Shown: positions 1 through 6,802 of the stretch, piece by piece
How positions within the stretch are numbered: position 1 is the first letter of the stretch
Layout of the letters: each line of letters begins with the position of its first letter
From: JANWZL01 sp037445185
GTDB taxonomy: Bacteria; Pseudomonadota; Gammaproteobacteria; Burkholderiales; Thiobacillaceae
NCBI GenBank assembly: GCA_037445185.1
Contig: JBBIKZ010000043.1
Span: 1-18,797, forward strand
DNA length: 18,797 bases
Direction of reading: 5' to 3'
Notes under the pieces: generated by a model
Databases searched by the model: none
Seen by the model: the letters and a program-made list of their open reading frames with translations, nothing else
What the model was told of the DNA's origin: nothing
Made by a program: the position numbers and the translations under genes

Positions 1-42
1 CAGGACTCGTCCAAAATCGTCGAAATCATGCCGTTCACATAG
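1..42 (+). CDS. possible C-terminal end of an unidentified protein
   Basis: Frame 1 is open from the window edge to a TAG at 40-42 and reads QDSSKIVEIMPFT. The composition is protein-like and 10 of the 13 sense codons end in G or C, as in the real genes here. The fragment is too short to assign to a family. The opposite strand is also open across 1-143 (containing GITAWQVYVNGMIS), so even the strand is uncertain. Confidence 0.22.
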   Translation, partial: QDSSKIVEIMPFT

Positions 43-145
43 ACCTGCCACGCCGTAATGCCTGTCTCACCCGATAAACCGCTCGCCAGAAGCGGACGAT
101 TCCCCGTCAGACCGCTCCGGTGGGGAGTTTTGCAAGAGGCTCAGG
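43..145. other. intergenic stretch with no recognised gene
   Basis: No start codon with a ribosome site and no family match is visible. The only structure noticed is a possible short stem, TCCCC at about 101 with GGGGA at about 122, enclosing ACC/GGT. The gene-free interval continues through the MITE to the rlmH start at 589. The 532-588 part, just before rlmH, shows no convincing promoter pair. Confidence 0.4.
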
Positions 146-150
146 ATTAT

Positions 151-168
151 CCTAAAAACCTCAGTTGA
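151..168 (+). repeat. left terminal inverted repeat of the MITE
   Basis: CCTAAAAACCTCAGTTGA is the exact reverse complement of 509-526. The target duplication ATTAT (146-150) abuts its outer end. Confidence 0.9.
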
Positions 169-508
169 CCGCTCCTTGACCTTCGCAAAGACGCATGGAA
201 CCTGACGTTTGCGCCTCCGCGCACGCTCACCCGGAAGGTGAGGCCGCTACGCGCCCGCTTTCGGGTCTGTGCGCGCGTCTGGCTGCGTTGCTCCTCCTTG
301 CGGGGGCGCCCCGTAGCGTCGTCCGAGGGGCCCCGCGTGAGCGGGGATCGGACAGCGGAGGGGATGCCGGCGACTGCCCCGGGGGCGCCCGCATCCTGCT
401 CCGCGGTCGCATCCCCTGCCGGGCCCCTGCTCCGCGCTACGCAGTCGCCGACCCCGCGGCGTCGTCGCGCCGAGCCCCCCACACGCACAAACCCGCCTTC
501 GGGCGCGT

Positions 509-526
509 TCAACTGAGGTTTTTAGG
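509..526 (-). repeat. right terminal inverted repeat of the MITE
   Basis: This is an exact inverted copy of 151-168. The second ATTAT copy (527-531) abuts its outer end. Confidence 0.9.
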
Positions 527-588
527 ATTATTTCGGCCGCTCCACTTCGTGTCAAGATTGACGCCCCCGGTCCTGTTGGCACACAAGC

Positions 589-1056
589 ATGAAACTGGTC
601 ATCGTCGCGATTGGCGAGCGCTTGCCCGGCTGGGCCGAGATGGCCATCGCCGAATACGTCACGCGGATGCCGCGCGAGACGCGGGTGGAGCTCGTCGCGG
701 TGAAGCCGGACAAGCGCACCGGGCTGCCGCCCGAACAGGTCAGGGCGGCGGAGGCGGCCAGGCTGCTGGAGCGCTGTCCCAAGGGCGCCCTGCTCGTCGC
801 CCTGGATGAACGGGGGCGTCAGGTGAGCACGCACGAGCTGGCCGAGCTGCTCGCTGGCTGGCGGACGACGGGTCGTGACGTGGCCCTGCTGATGGGCGGC
901 GCCGATGGCCTGTCGGCGGAGATCCTAGAGCGGGCCGATCTCAAGCTGGCCCTCTCGCGGCTGACCCTGCCGCATGCCCTGGCCCGCGTCGTGCTCACCG
1001 AACAACTCTACCGGGCGGCCAGCCTGCTCGCCGGCCACCCTTATCACCGCGACTAG
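589..1056 (+). CDS. rlmH: 23S rRNA (pseudouridine-1915-N3)-methyltransferase RlmH
   Basis: RlmH is a SPOUT-fold methyltransferase. It methylates pseudouridine 1915 in helix 69 of 23S rRNA on assembled ribosomes, using S-adenosylmethionine. The 155-residue product has the usual family length. It shows the N-terminal MKLVIVAIGERLP strand, the LLMGGADGLS cofactor loop near residue 102, and the C-terminal knot ending LYRAASLLAGHPYHRD. In many betaproteobacteria rlmH sits in a nadD-rsfS-rlmH-maf group. Here a MITE lies just upstream and lipA converges from downstream, so that neighbourhood is gone. Its TAG stop overlaps the lipA stop in one CTAG. No strong Shine-Dalgarno sequence precedes the ATG. 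Confidence 0.96.
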   Translation: MKLVIVAIGERLPGWAEMAIAEYVTRMPRETRVELVAVKPDKRTGLPPEQVRAAEAARLLERCPKGALLVALDERGRQVSTHELAELLAGWRTTGRDVALLMGGADGLSAEILERADLKLALSRLTLPHALARVVLTEQLYRAASLLAGHPYHRD

Positions 1057-1982
1057 GCGAGCCCGGCCGCCTGGCGGTCGGCGTGATAGCTGGAACGCAC
1101 GAGCGGTCCGCTCGCCACGCTCCTGAAGCCCATCTCCAGGCCCAGGCGTTCGAACTGCGCGAACTGCTCGGGCGGGACGTATCGCGCCACCGGCAGGTGG
1201 TGGCGGGAGGGCTGCAGATACTGGCCGATGGTCAGCATGTCGACCGCATGGGCGCGCAGATCGCGCATCACCTCGAGGACCTCGTCATCGGTCTCGCCCA
1301 GGCCCAGCATGATGCCGGATTTGGTCGGCATGGCGGGCAGGCGCCGCTTGAACGCCGCCAGCAGCGCGAGCGAGTGGTGGTAGTCGGCACCCGGACGGCA
1401 GGCCCGGTACAGGCGCGGCACCGTCTCCAGATTGTGGTTCAAAACATCCGGCGGCGTGGCGGCGAGGATGTCCAGGGCGGTGTCGAGACGGCCGCGGAAG
1501 TCCGGTGTCAGGATCTCGATACGGGTACCCGGCGCGCGGCTGCGCACGGCGCGGATGCAGGCGGCGAAATGGACGGCGCCGCCGTCGCGTAGGTCGTCGC
1601 GGTCGACCGAGGTGATGACCACGTATCTGAGCCCCATCGCCGCCACCGTCTCGGCCAGATGTTCGGGCTCCTGCGGGTCGGGCGGCAGCGGCCGGCCATG
1701 GCCGACGTCGCAGAAGGGGCAACGCCGTGTGCACAGGTCGCCCAGGATCATGAAGGTGGCAGTGCCGTGATGAAAGCATTCGCCCAGGTTGGGGCAGGAG
1801 GCCTCCTCGCAGACGGTGTGCAGGCCAGCCTTGCGCAGCAACGCCTTGAGCCGCACGACCCGCGGCGAGGCGTGGGCCTGGGCGCGGATCCACGGCGGCA
1901 GCCGCAGGCGCGGCCGGGGTTCGACCTTGATCGGGATGCGCGCCACCTTGGCGGCGCCTTTGTGTAGGAGGGGATCGGCCAT
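1053..1982 (-). CDS. lipA: lipoyl synthase LipA
   Basis: LipA is a radical-SAM enzyme that inserts two sulfur atoms into octanoyl groups on lipoyl domains, the last step of lipoate formation. The 309-residue product has the auxiliary-cluster cysteines C58, C63 and C69 (CEEASCPNLGEC) and the radical-SAM cysteines C84, C88 and C91 (CTRRCPFC). It also has the C-terminal RSSYHA with the serine ligand of the auxiliary cluster. I chose the ATG giving MADPLLHKG. The frame is open upstream to 2036, but those extra residues (MLTGPGPGYNGRHY) do not look like family sequence. No lipB is adjacent. The gene converges on rlmH, and their stop codons overlap by two bases. Confidence 0.96.
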   Translation of the reverse strand: MADPLLHKGAAKVARIPIKVEPRPRLRLPPWIRAQAHASPRVVRLKALLRKAGLHTVCEEASCPNLGECFHHGTATFMILGDLCTRRCPFCDVGHGRPLPPDPQEPEHLAETVAAMGLRYVVITSVDRDDLRDGGAVHFAACIRAVRSRAPGTRIEILTPDFRGRLDTALDILAATPPDVLNHNLETVPRLYRACRPGADYHHSLALLAAFKRRLPAMPTKSGIMLGLGETDDEVLEVMRDLRAHAVDMLTIGQYLQPSRHHLPVARYVPPEQFAQFERLGLEMGFRSVASGPLVRSSYHADRQAAGLA

Positions 1983-2148
1983 GACGGTCGTCTCGTAGTG
2001 GCGACCATTGTAGCCTGGACCGGGGCCTGTCAGCACGACGGGGAGGTAGGGAGTCCAGGTGGGGTGTCTCGGAACTGGCCGGTGCGGTCTGTTTCACGAA
2101 GGGGACCGACGGGGTATGCTAAACGGGCCCTATCCGCTCATCTGACGC

Positions 2149-3036
2149 ATGAAATTCACCGTCGCCTCCTTCCGTGGCTGGCCCCAGAAGAAGATCACCC
2201 TGCTGGGCATGTCGGGCGTGGGCAAGACCCACCTCGCCTCGCTGTTGCGCCGCCACGACTGGTTCCACTATTCGGGCGACTACCGCATCGGCACCCGTTA
2301 CCTGGATGAGGCCATCCTCGACCTCATCAAGCAGCAGGCCATGCAGGTGCCCTTTCTACGCGAGCTCCTGCGCCGCGACTGGATCGACATCCGCAACAAC
2401 ATCAAGATCGAGGACCTGGGGCCGGTGCTCGCCTTCGTCGGCAAGCTGGGCAACCCGGAGCTGGGCGGGCTCGACCTGCCGGAGTTCAGCCGCCGCCAGG
2501 CCAAGTACCGCGAGGCCGAGATCAAGGCCATGCGCGACGTGCCGGAGTTCGTACGCAAGGCACAGGAGATCTATGGTTACGAGCACTTCGTCAACGATGT
2601 GGGCGGCAGCCTGTGCGAGTTGGAGGACGACTCGGTCATCGAGCTGCTGGCGGCGCACACCCTGATCCTGTACATCCAGGTCACCACGCGCGAAGAGGAG
2701 GAGACCTTGATCCGCCGTGCCCAGTCCGATCCCAAGCCCTTGTATTACCGCCCGGCCTTCCTGGCCGAGCACCTGCCCATCTTCATGCACGAGAAGGGCT
2801 ACGACTACGTGGCCCAGATCCCGCCCGACGAGTTTACGCGCTGGGTCTTCCCACGCCTGTTCCATGCGCGCGTGCCGCGCTACCAGGCCATCGCCGCCCC
2901 GCACGGCTATACGGTCACCTCGCGCGAGGTGGCCCGCGTGCGCGACGAGGCCGATTTCCTCGAGCTGGTCGAGCAGGCCATCGCGCGCAAGGCGGGGAAT
3001 ACGACCGCGGGCGCAGGCACAGGGGAGGGCAACTGA
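2149..3036 (+). CDS. P-loop ATPase of unknown function, upstream of metA
   Basis: The 295-residue protein has a clear Walker A motif, GMSGVGKT, at about residues 20-27, in a shikimate-kinase or nucleotide-kinase-like setting. A short N-terminal lead (MKFTVASFRGWPQKK) precedes it. The remainder is charged and soluble, with no signal peptide or membrane segment. I recognise it only as a conserved P-loop protein and cannot name its substrate. It ends two bases before the metA ATG (stop 3034-3036, ATG 3039), so the two genes are almost certainly co-transcribed. A role linked to methionine synthesis is possible by context only. The C-terminal tail (AGNTTAGAGTGEGN) is low-complexity and probably disordered. 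Confidence 0.8.
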   Translation: MKFTVASFRGWPQKKITLLGMSGVGKTHLASLLRRHDWFHYSGDYRIGTRYLDEAILDLIKQQAMQVPFLRELLRRDWIDIRNNIKIEDLGPVLAFVGKLGNPELGGLDLPEFSRRQAKYREAEIKAMRDVPEFVRKAQEIYGYEHFVNDVGGSLCELEDDSVIELLAAHTLILYIQVTTREEEETLIRRAQSDPKPLYYRPAFLAEHLPIFMHEKGYDYVAQIPPDEFTRWVFPRLFHARVPRYQAIAAPHGYTVTSREVARVRDEADFLELVEQAIARKAGNTTAGAGTGEGN

Positions 3037-3038
3037 CC

Positions 3039-4124
3039 ATGCCGCTCGTCGCGCACAACGATCTGCCCACCTTCGAGCGCCTGCACCGCGAGGGGCTCAC
3101 CGTGCTCTCCGCCGACCGGGCCTTGCATCAGGAGATCCGCGAACTGCATATCGGGCTCTTGAACATGATGCCCGATGCCGCCTTGGAGGCGACCGAACGG
3201 CAGTTCTTCCGCCTGGTGGGGGAGTCCAACCCCATCGCCCAGTTCTACGTCCACCCCTTCACACTGGACGCACTGCCGCGCGAGGCGAGGGGGCGGGCGC
3301 ACGTCGAACGCTACTACGAGACCTTCGATCAGATCCGCGCCGAAGGGCTCGATGCGCTCATCATCACCGGGGCCAACGTCACCCACGAGGACCTCTCCCA
3401 GGAGCCTTTCTGGGAGCCGCTCATCGAGGTGATCGACTGGGCGATGGAGAACGTCACCTCCACCCTCTGTTCCTGTCTCGCCACCCATGCCGTGCTGCAG
3501 TTCCGTTACGGCCAGAGGCGGGTCAGGCAGCCGGCCAAGATCTGGGGGGTGTTCCCGCACCGGGTGGTGGAGAAACGCCACCCGTTGGTGAGCGACGTCA
3601 ATACCCGCTTCGACGTGCCGCATTCGCGCTGGAATGACATCTCGCGGGCGCAATTCGAGGCGGCTGGGCTGCACGTGCTGGTGGAGAGCGAGACGGCCGG
3701 GGTGCATCTGGCGGTCAGCCCCGACGGGCTGCGCGGCGTCTTCTTCCAGGGCCACCCGGAGTACGACACCATCTCGCTCCTCAAGGAATACAAGCGCGAC
3801 CTCCTGCTCCACGCCCAGGGACGGCTGCCCGAGCGTCCGCCTTTCCCGGCCAACTATCTGAAACGGCAGGAGCAGGCCATCCTGGACGAATACGCCGAGC
3901 GGCTCATGTCCGCATGCAAGCTGGGCCAGCCGCTGCCGGAGTTCCCGGAGGCGCTGGTCGGCGCCCGGCTGGACAACACCTGGCACGACACGGCGGAGGC
4001 GGTGGTGGGCAACTGGATGGGCTGCGTCTATCAGGTCACCCACCGCGACCGGCGCCGGCCCTTCATGGAGGGCATCGATCCCGATGACCCCCTCGGACTG
4101 GGCTGGACAGGCGGCGGACGCTGA
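3039..4124 (+). CDS. metA: homoserine O-acyltransferase, MetA type
   Basis: The enzyme acylates homoserine in the first committed step of methionine synthesis. The 361-residue product keeps the class-I amidotransferase-like catalytic set: nucleophile C146 (in STLCSCLATH), H239 and E241 (in GHPEYD), plus the PHSRWND motif near 194-200. Relative to E. coli MetA (C142, H235, E237) the numbering is shifted by four. The residue matching E. coli Gly111, which discriminates succinyl from acetyl donors, is T115 (GANVT), so the acyl donor cannot be read off directly. The ATG follows the upstream P-loop gene by two bases. The frame is open further upstream, but only across that gene. It is about 50 residues longer than E. 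coli MetA, mostly at its C-terminus. Confidence 0.93.
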   Translation: MPLVAHNDLPTFERLHREGLTVLSADRALHQEIRELHIGLLNMMPDAALEATERQFFRLVGESNPIAQFYVHPFTLDALPREARGRAHVERYYETFDQIRAEGLDALIITGANVTHEDLSQEPFWEPLIEVIDWAMENVTSTLCSCLATHAVLQFRYGQRRVRQPAKIWGVFPHRVVEKRHPLVSDVNTRFDVPHSRWNDISRAQFEAAGLHVLVESETAGVHLAVSPDGLRGVFFQGHPEYDTISLLKEYKRDLLLHAQGRLPERPPFPANYLKRQEQAILDEYAERLMSACKLGQPLPEFPEALVGARLDNTWHDTAEAVVGNWMGCVYQVTHRDRRRPFMEGIDPDDPLGLGWTGGGR

Positions 4125-4230
4125 TGGGCACACGCCCGGTTATAAAGGACGTGCGGCGCGATGCCGTAATGTGAACGTGGCATAATCCGCGCTTTATTTT
4201 TCCATGGCCATACTTACAGGAGGCGAGGCA

Positions 4231-4893
4231 ATGGCAACGACAGCCAAGAAACCCACCCCCAAGACCCAGAAGGCAGAACCGGCCAAGGCCGCGGCCAAGA
4301 AACCGGCGCCCGAGCTGGTGGCTGTGAGCGAGAAGACCACGACCGCCGTCAGGGGTGCCGGCAGCAAGGCGACTGCCGCCAAGGATGCCGCCAAGCCGAC
4401 CCCGGCCAAGACCCCCTCCACCAAGGCTGTCGCAGGCAAGCCGGCGAAGCCCGCCAAGCCCGAGCCGGCCAAGCCTTTGAATGGCAGCGTGTTGACGGAC
4501 GAGGACATCCTGCGCATGCCCGAGAAGGACTACATGAACGAGGTCCAGCTGCAGTTCTTCAAGGCCAAGCTGCAGGCCATGCGCGCCGAGATCCTGGACA
4601 ACGCGCGCGAAACCGGCGAGCACCTCAAAGAGAACGAGGTCTTCGCCGACCCCAACGACCGGGCCACGGTGGAGGAGGAGAACATGCTCGAGCAGCGCGT
4701 GCGCGACCGCGAGCGCAAGCTGCTCAAGAAGATCGAGCAGTCGCTCGCCCGCATCGAAAGCGGCGAATACGGCTACTGCCTGGAGACCGGCGAGCCCATC
4801 GGCATCCCGCGCCTGCTTGCCCGACCCACGGCGGAACTGTCCATTGAGGCGCAGGAAAAGCATGAGCGCATGGAGCGCCTGTACGCCGATTGA
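4231..4893 (+). CDS. dksA: RNA polymerase-binding transcription factor DksA, zinc-less type with basic tail
   Basis: DksA enters the secondary channel of RNA polymerase and works with ppGpp in the stringent response. The 220-residue product has a tail rich in Lys, Ala and Pro (residues 1-85), then the coiled-coil with the tip motif D140-x-x-D143-x-A145, then the finger region. Only the first of the four zinc-cysteine positions is Cys (C183, T186, S204, A207), so it probably folds without zinc. Family knowledge says this C-T-S-A pattern is common in alpha- and betaproteobacteria. The ATG at 4231 follows an AGGAGG (4218-4223), which is why I prefer it to the ATG at 4204. A CATAAT at 4181 is a possible -10 box. 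A strong terminator follows, so the gene is probably monocistronic. Confidence 0.94.
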   Translation: MATTAKKPTPKTQKAEPAKAAAKKPAPELVAVSEKTTTAVRGAGSKATAAKDAAKPTPAKTPSTKAVAGKPAKPAKPEPAKPLNGSVLTDEDILRMPEKDYMNEVQLQFFKAKLQAMRAEILDNARETGEHLKENEVFADPNDRATVEEENMLEQRVRDRERKLLKKIEQSLARIESGEYGYCLETGEPIGIPRLLARPTAELSIEAQEKHERMERLYAD

Positions 4894-4919
4894 CCGCCCG
4901 CCTCGGCAGAGCGCAGACG

Positions 4920-4944
4920 ACGGCCGGGCAACCGGCCGTTTTTT
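4920..4944 (+). terminator. rho-independent terminator of dksA
   Basis: The 8-bp stem ACGGCCGG (4920-4927) and CCGGCCGT (4932-4939) closes on a GCAA tetraloop and runs into six T residues (4939-4944). It starts 27 bases after the dksA stop. Confidence 0.93.
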
Positions 4945-4957
4945 CTTGGCCTGAGCC

Positions 4958-5455
4958 ATGCTTAACCCGCAGACCTGGGAACTGCTCAGCTACATCGTCA
5001 CCGTGATCGGCCTGCCATTCGCCATCGCGGTCTTCCTGCTCGAGCAGCGCAAAAGCCGCGAGGCCGAGGACGAGGCGCTGCAGGCGCGGCTCAACGCCGC
5101 CTACACCGACTTCCTGAAACTGGTGCTGGACAACGCCGACCTGCAAATGCTCGGCCGCGGCACGGCCAGCCGCCAGCTCACGCCGGAACAGGAGGAGCGT
5201 CGCTTCGCCCTGTTCGGCATCCTCATCGCCCTGTTCGAGCAGGCCTACCTCATGGTCTACGAGGAGGGGATGAGCCGCAAGCGGCAGCGCCTGTGGCAGG
5301 TTTGGGCGGACTACATGCAGGAATGGTGCCGGCGCGAAGACTTCCGCGCCGCCCTGCCCGAGCTGTTGCGCGGCGAGGACCCCGACTTCGCCAACTATCT
5401 GCGCCGGCTCGCCAACGCGCTCGACGGCGCGCTACCACAGGAGGTGCAATCATGA
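4958..5455 (+). CDS. small membrane-anchored protein of unknown function
   Basis: The 165-residue protein begins MLNPQTWELLSYIVTVIG, with one hydrophobic segment at about residues 11-28. The rest (30-165) is a charged, largely helical cytoplasmic region rich in Glu, Arg and Leu. The sequence WADYMQEWCRREDFRAALPE near residue 115 is probably the most family-specific part. I do not recognise a named family. It overlaps the next gene by four bases (ATGA at 5452-5455), and the ribosome site of the DAHP synthase (AGGAGGTG) lies inside its 3' end, so the two are translationally coupled. Coding potential is good, and it directly follows the dksA terminator. Confidence 0.75.
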   Translation: MLNPQTWELLSYIVTVIGLPFAIAVFLLEQRKSREAEDEALQARLNAAYTDFLKLVLDNADLQMLGRGTASRQLTPEQEERRFALFGILIALFEQAYLMVYEEGMSRKRQRLWQVWADYMQEWCRREDFRAALPELLRGEDPDFANYLRRLANALDGALPQEVQS

Positions 5456-6468
5456 TCATCGTCATGCGCCATGGCGCCACGCCCGAAGAGATCGCTGGCG
5501 TGGTGGCCCGGATCGACGCCGCCGGCCTCAAGGCCCACGTCTCCCAGGGCACCGAACTCACCATCATCGGCGCGGTGGGCGACGAGCGGGCGCTCAAACC
5601 CGAGACCTTCGAGCTGCTGCCGGGGGTGGAGCGGGCCATGCACGTGGTCAAGCCATACAAGATCGTCGCCCGCGACTGGCACCCGAAGGACACCGTGGTC
5701 GAGGTGCGCGGCATCCCCATCGGCGGCATCGACCTGCAGGTCATCGCCGGCCCCTGCTCGGTGGAGACGCCGGAGCAGATGGCGCGCGCCGCCCAGGCCG
5801 TCAAGGCCGCCGGCTGCCGGCTCATGCGCGGCGGCGCCTTCAAGCCGCGCACCAGCCCTTACGCCTTCCAGGGCGCGGGCGTGGAGGGGCTCAGGATGTT
5901 CCGCGCCGCCGCCGACGCCCAGGGGCTGCCCATCGTCACCGAGCTGATGGACGCGCGCCTGCTCGACACCTTCCTGGAATACGACGTCGACGTGATCCAG
6001 ATCGGCACGCGCAACATGCAGAACTTCGATCTGCTCAAGGCGGTGGGGCAGACCCAGAAACCGGTCATCCTGAAGCGCGGGCTTTGCGCCACCGTCACCG
6101 AATGGCTCATGGCCGCCGAGTACATCGCCGCCGGCGGCAACCACAACATCATCTTCTGCGAGCGCGGCGTGCGCTCGTTCGAGACCGCCTACCGCAACAT
6201 GCTCGACGTGACCGCCATCCCCGTGCTCAAGCGCCAGACCCACCTGCCGGTCATCGTCGACCCCAGCCACGCCGGCGGCAAGGCCTGGATGGTGCCGGCG
6301 CTCGCGCGCGCGGCCATCGCCGCCGGCGCCGACGGGCTGCTGGTGGAGATGCACCCCGTGCCCTGCGAGGCCTGGTGCGATGCCGAACAGGCCCTGTCGC
6401 CCGACGAACTCGTCGCCCTGATGGACGAATTGCGCGGCATCGCCGCGGTGCTCGGGCGCGGCCTGTGA
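5452..6468 (+). CDS. aroF: 3-deoxy-7-phosphoheptulonate (DAHP) synthase, type I-beta
   Basis: The enzyme condenses phosphoenolpyruvate with erythrose 4-phosphate, the entry step of the shikimate pathway. In the 338 residues, an N-terminal ferredoxin-like domain (about 1-66) precedes the (beta/alpha)8 barrel. This domain arrangement allows feedback inhibition in the Thermotoga-type enzyme. The barrel carries AGPCSVE (99-105) with the metal-binding Cys102, GAFKPRTSPYAFQG for phosphate binding, DPSHAGG with the metal His, and VEMHP with the metal Glu. The start overlaps the upstream stop as ATGA and follows AGGAGGTG at 5439-5446. Its own stop overlaps the yidD start as TGATG. Confidence 0.95.
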   Translation: MIIVMRHGATPEEIAGVVARIDAAGLKAHVSQGTELTIIGAVGDERALKPETFELLPGVERAMHVVKPYKIVARDWHPKDTVVEVRGIPIGGIDLQVIAGPCSVETPEQMARAAQAVKAAGCRLMRGGAFKPRTSPYAFQGAGVEGLRMFRAAADAQGLPIVTELMDARLLDTFLEYDVDVIQIGTRNMQNFDLLKAVGQTQKPVILKRGLCATVTEWLMAAEYIAAGGNHNIIFCERGVRSFETAYRNMLDVTAIPVLKRQTHLPVIVDPSHAGGKAWMVPALARAAIAAGADGLLVEMHPVPCEAWCDAEQALSPDELVALMDELRGIAAVLGRGL

Positions 6469-6698
6469 TGAACCCGGCGCAGCGACTGGTGCTCGCCCTG
6501 ATCCGCTGCTACCAGTACGTCCTCTCGCCGTGGCTGGGCAACCAGTGCCGCTACACCCCGACCTGCTCGGAATACGCGCGTGAGGCCGTCGAGCGGCATG
6601 GCGTGCTCAAAGGGACCTGGCTTGCCCTGCGGCGCGTGGCGCGCTGCCACCCCTGGCATCCGGGCGGCCATGACCCGGTGCCGCCTAGGCGCGACTGA
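6468..6698 (+). CDS. yidD: membrane protein insertion efficiency factor YidD
   Basis: YidD is a short amphipathic inner-membrane-associated protein thought to help insertion of membrane proteins together with YidC. The 76-residue product has the family signature CRYTPTCSEYAREAVERHG and the closing RCHPWHPGGHDPVP. In most bacteria it lies between rnpA and yidC. Here its ATG overlaps the DAHP synthase stop by one base (TGATG), so it has moved into an unrelated operon. The next feature is the operator region of the zinc cluster, so this operon ends here, though no intrinsic terminator is evident. Confidence 0.93.
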   Translation: MNPAQRLVLALIRCYQYVLSPWLGNQCRYTPTCSEYAREAVERHGVLKGTWLALRRVARCHPWHPGGHDPVPPRRD

Positions 6699-6729
6699 CC
6701 GTATCGGATCGACGCTACTGTTGCACACA

Positions 6730-6752
6730 TTAACGCAACTCTGTTGCATTAA
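6730..6752. promoter_or_regulatory. candidate Zur operator before the COG0523 gene
   Basis: This is a near-perfect 23-bp dyad with outer TTAA arms and core GCAACTCTGTTGC (6735-6747). A further GTTGC at 6720-6724 pairs with the GCAAC at 6735-6739, giving three alternating half-sites. The core GCAA-N5-TTGC recurs at 9241-9253. It overlaps the -35 box of the predicted promoter, a good position for repression. Assignment to Zur is inferred from the genes it controls. Confidence 0.6.
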
Positions 6753-6772
6753 CTGGCGCACCCGACTACACT
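6744..6772 (+). promoter_or_regulatory. predicted sigma-70 promoter of the zinc cluster
   Basis: TTGCAT (6744-6749) and TACACT (6767-6772) are separated by 17 bp, 30 bases before the COG0523 ATG. The -35 half lies inside the dyad operator. Confidence 0.55.
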
Positions 6773-6802
6773 GCAGGGCATAGACAGCCTCGGATCATCG
6801 TC

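Larger units (their letters stand above)
151..526. mobile_element. MITE-like non-autonomous insertion element (376 bp)
   Basis: The element is bounded by perfect 18-bp inverted repeats, CCTAAAAACCTCAGTTGA at 151-168 and its exact complement at 509-526. A perfect 5-bp direct repeat, ATTAT at 146-150 and 527-531, flanks it as a target-site duplication. The interior is very GC-rich, carries a small CGCC-TTCG-GGCG hairpin at 494-505, and has no credible transposase. Frames open across it lack start signals and protein-like composition. Tips beginning CCT with a 5-bp duplication would suit an IS1380-like transposase acting in trans, but that family name is from memory and uncertain. It lies 62 bp upstream of rlmH, so it may have separated that gene from a former upstream partner or promoter. 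Confidence 0.85.

Noticed and set aside
147..512. 121-residue minus-strand frame spanning the MITE, as a possible transposase or passenger
   Set aside because: It has no transposase motifs and is Arg/Gly-rich low-complexity sequence, and it reads through both terminal repeats.
558..588. TTGACG before rlmH as a -35 box
   Set aside because: No -10-like hexamer occurs at 16-18 bp spacing.
1983..2148. Promoter or riboswitch between lipA and the P-loop gene
   Set aside because: TATGCT near 2115 resembles a -10 box, but no matching -35 or conserved RNA structure could be supported.
2907..4133. 408-residue minus-strand open frame opposite metA
   Set aside because: It mirrors metA codon structure and has no recognisable motif.
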